From assembly GCA_905221605.1 (NCBI GenBank), contig CAJNDS010002348.1, forward strand, positions 182,501-220,000: a DNA stretch of 37,500 nucleotides, written 5' to 3'. Below are positions 37,198-37,500 of this stretch, in pieces. A program made the translations under genes and the position numbers. How positions within the stretch are numbered: position 1 is the first letter of the stretch; every line of letters starts with the position of its first letter. This DNA is from Symbiodinium natans (Eukaryota > Sar > Dinophyceae > Suessiales > Symbiodiniaceae). The notes under the pieces are model-generated. The model saw nothing but the letters and a program-made list of their open reading frames with translations. It did no database searches and was not told the DNA's origin.

Positions 37198-37500
37198 CAC
37201 CCGTTCTTTGGGCTTACGAAAAGCTCGAGGTCCAAGACGCCAAATCTGTCGATGTTGCTTCAAGAACAAAAGCTGTCTCACATGTGTATCGCAAGGCGCT
37301 TGCTTCAAAAAAGGGCGCTTCACAAGGAGTGGGGCCCACCCCAATCCCTGAAGTGCCCGGTATGCCTCTTTGTCAGGGCAAATGTGCTTGTTGCTTCTTG
37401 TAGAGGGGGCCTCTTTGTGTTTTTGTGCAGTTTGTGTGTTAGTTTTCTTGGCGCGATAAAGGGTGGCTGTGTTATGGTGACGGCCAGGGGCATGCTTAGG
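37190..37500 (+). CDS. Reading frames running off the window end
   Basis: After the last repeats, three overlapping + frames are open for long stretches. One starts before 37200 and stays open to the window end (it contains SLKCPVCLFVRANV). One is Cys-rich and stops at about 37348 (RRQICRCCFKNKSCLTC). One reads EKLEVQDAKSVDVASRTKAV and stops at about 37403. Which is used cannot be told without the next sequence. No family is recognised; the Cys pairs in the first two might be Zn ligands. Confidence 0.3.

Overview
The window looks like nuclear DNA of a dinoflagellate, most likely of the Symbiodinium/Polarella type (inference). Three things point there: (1) genes broken into exons of about 13-240 nt whose introns start mostly with GC or GA and end in AG, usually followed by G; (2) all readable genes lie on one strand; (3) an ankyrin protein opens with the ubiquitin-like leader typical of dinoflagellate ankyrin proteins. 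Dozens of Arabidopsis-type telomeric arrays (TTTAGGG or CCCTAAA) fill the introns and spacers in both orientations. Both orientations carry a stop in every frame every 21 nt, so arrays inside genes must be spliced out.

Layout, all genes on +: 1-7680, an unidentified gene or genes with weak exon candidates and a probable last exon ending at 7680; about 7.9-9.45 kb, exon pieces including half an EF-hand; 10127-14854, an ankyrin-repeat gene rebuilt as 8 exons (296 codons plus stop, every phase closing); about 15.3-20.18 kb, exon pieces with a good EF-hand loop, an RGLLC exon and a basic/Ser-rich last exon ending at 20177 (one or two genes); 21447 to at least 33.6 kb, a 12-TM major facilitator transporter (DHA1-like antiporter) rebuilt from 17 short exons covering TM2 to TM11; 34-37.5 kb, weak candidates and an ORF running off the end.

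Between and inside the genes are several families of short (about 60-215 bp) non-autonomous elements with inverted termini, here called A to L. Some fill whole introns: ankyrin intron 2 is three joined copies of family B with a GACCC flanking repeat, and ankyrin intron 4 is a telomeric array between 13-bp inverted termini that reach the 3' splice site. This fits introners (intron-creating transposable elements), some carrying telomeric DNA. Two compositional islands stand out: an AT-rich block at 30287-30593 set flush between telomeric arrays, with a broken foreign-looking reading frame on the minus strand, and a repeat-poor AT-richer block at about 35400-35900. No rRNA, tRNA, CRISPR array, operon or bacterial signal was seen. 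Exon calls were made by eye from reading frame, family consensus and splice-phase agreement; no search was run.
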